Below, in pieces: positions 60,050-64,000 of a DNA stretch of 64,000 nt. The DNA is from Brachypodius melanocephalos. Taxonomy: Eukaryota > Chordata > Aves > Passeriformes > Pycnonotidae. Every line of letters begins with the position of its first letter. Within the stretch, counting starts at the first letter, position 1. Location: positions 31,247,151 through 31,311,150 of the forward strand of contig VZSR01000520.1 in NCBI GenBank assembly GCA_013398615.1. The letters are read 5' to 3'. The notes under the pieces are model-generated. The model made no database searches. It worked only from the letters and a program-made list of their open reading frames with translations, and was not told the origin of the DNA. The position numbers and the translations under genes were made by a program.

Positions 60050-63000
60050 GTGCATCCATCTAGCATCTGACATTACTGATTTCAACAGAAATAAGAACAG
60101 GAATGAAAAAAATAATCCACTTTTAACGCTCCAGTGCTTGTTATTACTCAATTATTTGGAGTTTGAATTTATGAGTTTATCTTCTCTTGCCTTTCCCCTT
60201 CCCTCCTAAGAGTCTCAAGTTTCTTTGGTTCCTTCTTCTGCTACTACTTTTAGTAGGCTACTCAAATCTAGGAACAAATTAGGAATGGATGTGATGTAGA
60301 TACAGAGAGTTGGAATAACTCACTGCGTAAGAGTCACTTGTCGGAGAATTTTCAGAATCCATTAAGAATTCACTGACTGGCTGAGAAGCATCTAAGTTCA
60401 CTGTGTCAGAGGGCAGAGAGCTTTTCTTCAGCAGAAGAAATTTTGAGCTAAACCCCCAAATGTGCCTGTTAGCTTATAGTATTATATCCTGGCATTTTTC
60501 TGAGCTTTTATGCACACTTCAGTAATTACCTGTCACACCAAAGACTGAAATGTCACTGGGTGAGTCCATTGCTTCCAACAAAATAACACACAGAAGAGAT
60601 CTTTCCTGTAATTTAATTTTTTGAATGATAATACCATTATTTTATTCTTCAATTCAAACATAAACATATCCAAATACAATGGTTCCACCTCTCCCTAGAA
60701 TCAGAACTACAGAACCACAGACCCTATTTGGACAAGGAAGGAGTATTGGGAAAATATTGAAAGTAAGTGTATAAAACCTGCAATCTTGGCAGAAGCAGTG
60801 TAAGTATACTTTGAGTTATTTTATGGCTGTCTTCTGCTGTGAAACAATTGTATGTTTAACAGATAGAAGCATCCAAGTTATGCCTGGACATCGAAGGAAA
60901 GATAACAAATATAAAGAGGCCTGTCACCAGCTCTGACTTTGGATAAATAATAGATATTGCAATGGGATTTCTGTTCTCATGGTTCCAGTAGTATCTATAT
61001 ATCAGTAGAAAATTCAGTGAACTGAACTGAAAAGGACAATACAATCAGTTCTGTTGTAATTTCACTTCTTTATTAAAGTAAGAATTTAGAGTGGTGTAAA
61101 AAGAGATGATTCGGTTACTTTTGTGTAAGTCTTACTTTTTCTTAAACCTCCTAGGTATGTTTTGCTTCTGCAAAACCTTCATAAAATAAATCAAACCTGA
61201 ATATATTATCTGTGAATCATATTCAGAAAATTGAGTTTATAGTGCTGACTGAGAAAAAAAATTTGTAAGGGCTTACAGATTGCATCATAGATCACCTACA
61301 AATGAGTGAATCAGGCTTCTAATGTTTTGTTTGTTATTTGGTAATGCAAGGAAATATATTGGAAATAGAAAAAGTCAGGGTTAGTTAGACATTTAAAATA
61401 TATTTTATTCATATTGCTGTAGTATGTTTAAGGGAGACTATAAAGAAAAACCAGAAGATATGCTTCAAATATGTAAATCTTCTCTTTCATCTCACATTTC
61501 TTGAAAGTTGCTCTCAGTGATGATTTCCTTAGTTCCTAGATATGAGAAACAGACAGTCTATATGAACAGTGATTTTACTTTATATGGTCTTCAATTATTT
61601 ATCTCCATTTGCAGAGGCAAGCTGTAGTGTAATGTCATAATAGGAATTGACCTCCAGAGTTCTACATCATTAAAACGGACAAAAACATAAAGATATACGA
61701 GGTACAGCATTTGTAATTAGCCTGGAATATTTTTTTGCAGTTTTTAATGTACTGATAAAGTTTCAAACACCTTGCTTAAATGATATAGAAATATGTTTTA
61801 TGCACTGCAATTACTGCAATTATCTGTTCTTTCAATAGACAATGATTTTCTCTTAGTCAGAAATTCTACCTATGGAGACAAAAAAAACCCAAGCAAACTA
61901 CAGAAATGTACCTTGAATTTGACCAAGAAGAAGGGATTTTCACTAAATTTAGGCTAAAAGAACTTAATGGTCTGATGTTCTTCATCCAAACAAAGTGTAA
62001 TGCATCAGCTGCTTCTTTATGGCATTTTTTATTCCTGGAATCAGTGTCAAAACAGTTCTGAAAACACCCATATAACATGTAACATTACACAAAAACATGC
62101 ATGGACTATTCAAAATGCCACTAAACAGTTTTTAGGCAAAGATCAACCTCTCTGTGATCTTGTGTCAATGACATCAGATCCAGTGGCATGTTACCTGACT
62201 GCACCCACCAAAGCGCAGTTCCATTGGCTGCTGACATCCCAGTCCAGCTCACGCATCCATCTCACATAAACCTCTCCCTCCTAGATCAAGTGACAAGGAC
62301 TCGTGACACAACCTGCAAAAGGAGGGCAATCTACCAGGAACATAAGAAAGGCATCTATCCAAGTATCAGAGAAACAGCCACCTCCTCTCAGCGTTTAGAA
62401 ATCTTTGTCATCACCACAGTTTCAAACTTTCAGCCTGATGAAAAAAGAGTATAGAAAGGCAAGCACTGTGGGAGTCACAAAGGTATATTTCAGCAACAGA
62501 ATAATTCCATTTATCAACGTGAGCAAAACCAAATTTGTGGGCCAAACTCAACTAGCATAACTTTCTTGAAAGACCATCTGGTTAAACTTTGTTATTAGTA
62601 TTTCCTGTTTATCTGGCCCTGCAGTCATCCAGAACCATTACTGAGGTAGGTTGTTAGAAGTTACGGACAGCTCTATACGCTGTTCTTTTGCCTGCTTGAT
62701 TCTCTATAAACTAGTCATTTAAAATTTCCCAAACCACTCTTAACAATTGTTTTGAGCACTTAGTACCAAAGGTGAGTCAGAGAAATTAATGGTAAATACT
62801 TTTTCTTGTTCCATTGGACATCTTGCCACTTTGACATCATTTCTAACAATCACACTGTTTACCATTTTAAAGTCCAAAGAACAGCTCCTTTAAAAAGCTG
62901 ATTCCTACCCTCTTCACATCAGCCTTATTTTTCAAGGCACATGGTTTTTTGGTTTTTTTTTTTTTTTTGAGCTAAAAGCTTCGATTCATCTTCGCAACTC

Positions 63001-63992
63001 AGGCTGAAAGACTTTTTTTTCCATAATAATGCAATTTTACCTTTTCAGTGTCTGTTCCTCCACTCCAGCTGATGATTATATTCCAACCTTCACCGGAAAA
63101 CCCAAAGCTCTACCAGCTTCACTGAAATCAAGAGATATTCCAACAACCCAGGTTTTTACAGCACACTACTAGTTCAAACTGCCTAGGGAGAGAAACAAAA
63201 TGGGAAAGATGGGCACTTGTCATTGTGGAACCGAATAGAAAGCAACAGGCTTTTTAGAATACACTCTATACTTTACTGCATAACAATTTTATGGCAGTAA
63301 AATTACAGCAATTTGTTTTGTTAAATTGATAATTTAATTCCAAGGTGAATTTGTTAGCCTTTAGGATGAGGAAAGAAAATAATTTTCAAATGTAATGATA
63401 TCCTCAAATCAATTTGGAATGTGTGGTCTTATTTACTACAAATTTTTCTGCTTACCTAGAAATAATATCTCCAGAAAGGTCTTGTGTCTTAATTAAAATC
63501 ACAACTTTCTAATAAAACACTCTAAAGCTAGCAACTGAAGGAAACTAATTAACAGAAAGTAGTAATTCTAAAACTCAATGTCATGGTCCTAAATATTTAT
63601 TTTATTCCTAAACTTTTAATTTAAGTACCTTTATCTTATTAATGATTACTTTGAAACAAGATACAGAGTAGTTTTGAAATACATAATTTTGTAAAATATC
63701 TTCAAACAGTAAATGTCTTTTTCTTTTCCTTTCCTTTTGCTTCAAAACCAAAAAATTAGGGTTTTCTTTCTTTTTTTTTTTTTTTCGAATTTATTTGTCT
63801 ATTTCACAGTAAATATGAGTTTATAAATGCCAGATTTCCCATTAGAACTTTTTAAAAAAATTTGAAAATTTTCAATAGGCAATAAGAAACACCTATTTAA
63901 AGGTATTTCTGCAAATCAATAGATGAAATATAGAGCTATTCAGAAAGAAAAAAATATTTTGAATTATACAATGTGTTTTTGTCTTTCTACAG
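60050..63992. other. AT-rich non-coding DNA, no confirmed gene
   Basis: About 3.9 kb. A more balanced patch at about 62150-62460 carries overlapping open frames (62000-62269 and 62188-62454), the second of which has moderately GC-ended codons and ends in TAG at 62454, but no domain is recognisable. T runs occur at about 62944-62969 and 63771-63785. The remaining frames (60856-61044 and 61866-62078, both minus) look like background. Confidence 0.6.
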
Positions 63993-64000
63993 GACAGCAT
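63976..64000 (+). other. Possible splice acceptor at the window edge
   Basis: A pyrimidine tract (tgtttttgtctttctac) ends in AG at 63991-63992 and is followed by gacagcat, where the window stops. The tract is good, but such tracts are common in AT-rich DNA and the putative exon cannot be seen. Whether coding sequence follows cannot be judged from here. Confidence 0.2.

Noticed and set aside
1..64000. CRISPR arrays, operons, bacterial promoters, tRNA or rRNA genes
   Set aside because: The window is vertebrate nuclear DNA; no regularly spaced repeats, cloverleaf sequences or rRNA segments were seen.

Overview
This window looks like AT-rich, repeat-poor nuclear DNA from a bird. The organism call rests on recognised repeat families: five stretches with the signature of CR1 LINEs (chicken repeat 1), two LTR copies of a retrovirus family I know from many bird genomes, and a third, different LTR. 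Two runs of exactly 100 N mark scaffold gaps, so this is a draft assembly. The species and chromosome cannot be told from the sequence.

No complete protein-coding gene can be supported. Open frames are nearly all short (60-140 codons), scattered on both strands and explained by chance, by low-complexity tracts or by repeats. A few places look more exon-like: 14008-14205, 51785-51913 and 59947-60049 on the plus strand (each an open frame behind a splice-acceptor-like pyrimidine tract, with GC-enriched third codon positions), an open frame on the minus strand at 55720-55995, and a possible acceptor at the very end (63992). I recognised no protein in them. The simplest reading is intergenic DNA or one very long intron, perhaps of a plus-strand gene.

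Layout. 1-4775: unique AT-rich DNA with a 30-base A run. 4776-5020: a 54-base T run followed directly by a CR1 3' end. 5021-12264: unique AT-rich DNA with two candidate regulatory blocks. 12265-12440: CR1 fragment. 12441-23909: unique DNA with one exon-like island, a CA/TA microsatellite and the first gap. 23910-24460: a nearly complete solo LTR on the minus strand; 24890-25055: CR1 3' end. 28420-28925: a GC-rich, CpG-poor block of unknown origin. 32338-32530: CR1 on the minus strand. 33656-34035: a second, internally deleted LTR of the same family. 37385-39720: the largest element, an old, heavily mutated CR1 covering much of ORF2 through to its 3' end. 39721-48106: unique DNA with a large T/G tract and a probable ancient amniote repeat. 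48107-49046: a GC-richer retrovirus-like block with a degenerate 27-bp tandem repeat and an LTR carrying CCAAT, TATA and AATAAA motifs, cut off by the second gap. 49147-64000: unique AT-rich DNA with the two better exon candidates, a 16-bp-arm hairpin and a perfect 24-bp palindrome.

Nothing here amounts to a new multi-gene system. The observations most worth checking are the exon candidates, the gap-truncated LTR with its neighbouring tandem repeat, and the long inverted repeats. All family calls come from pattern memory, without alignment.
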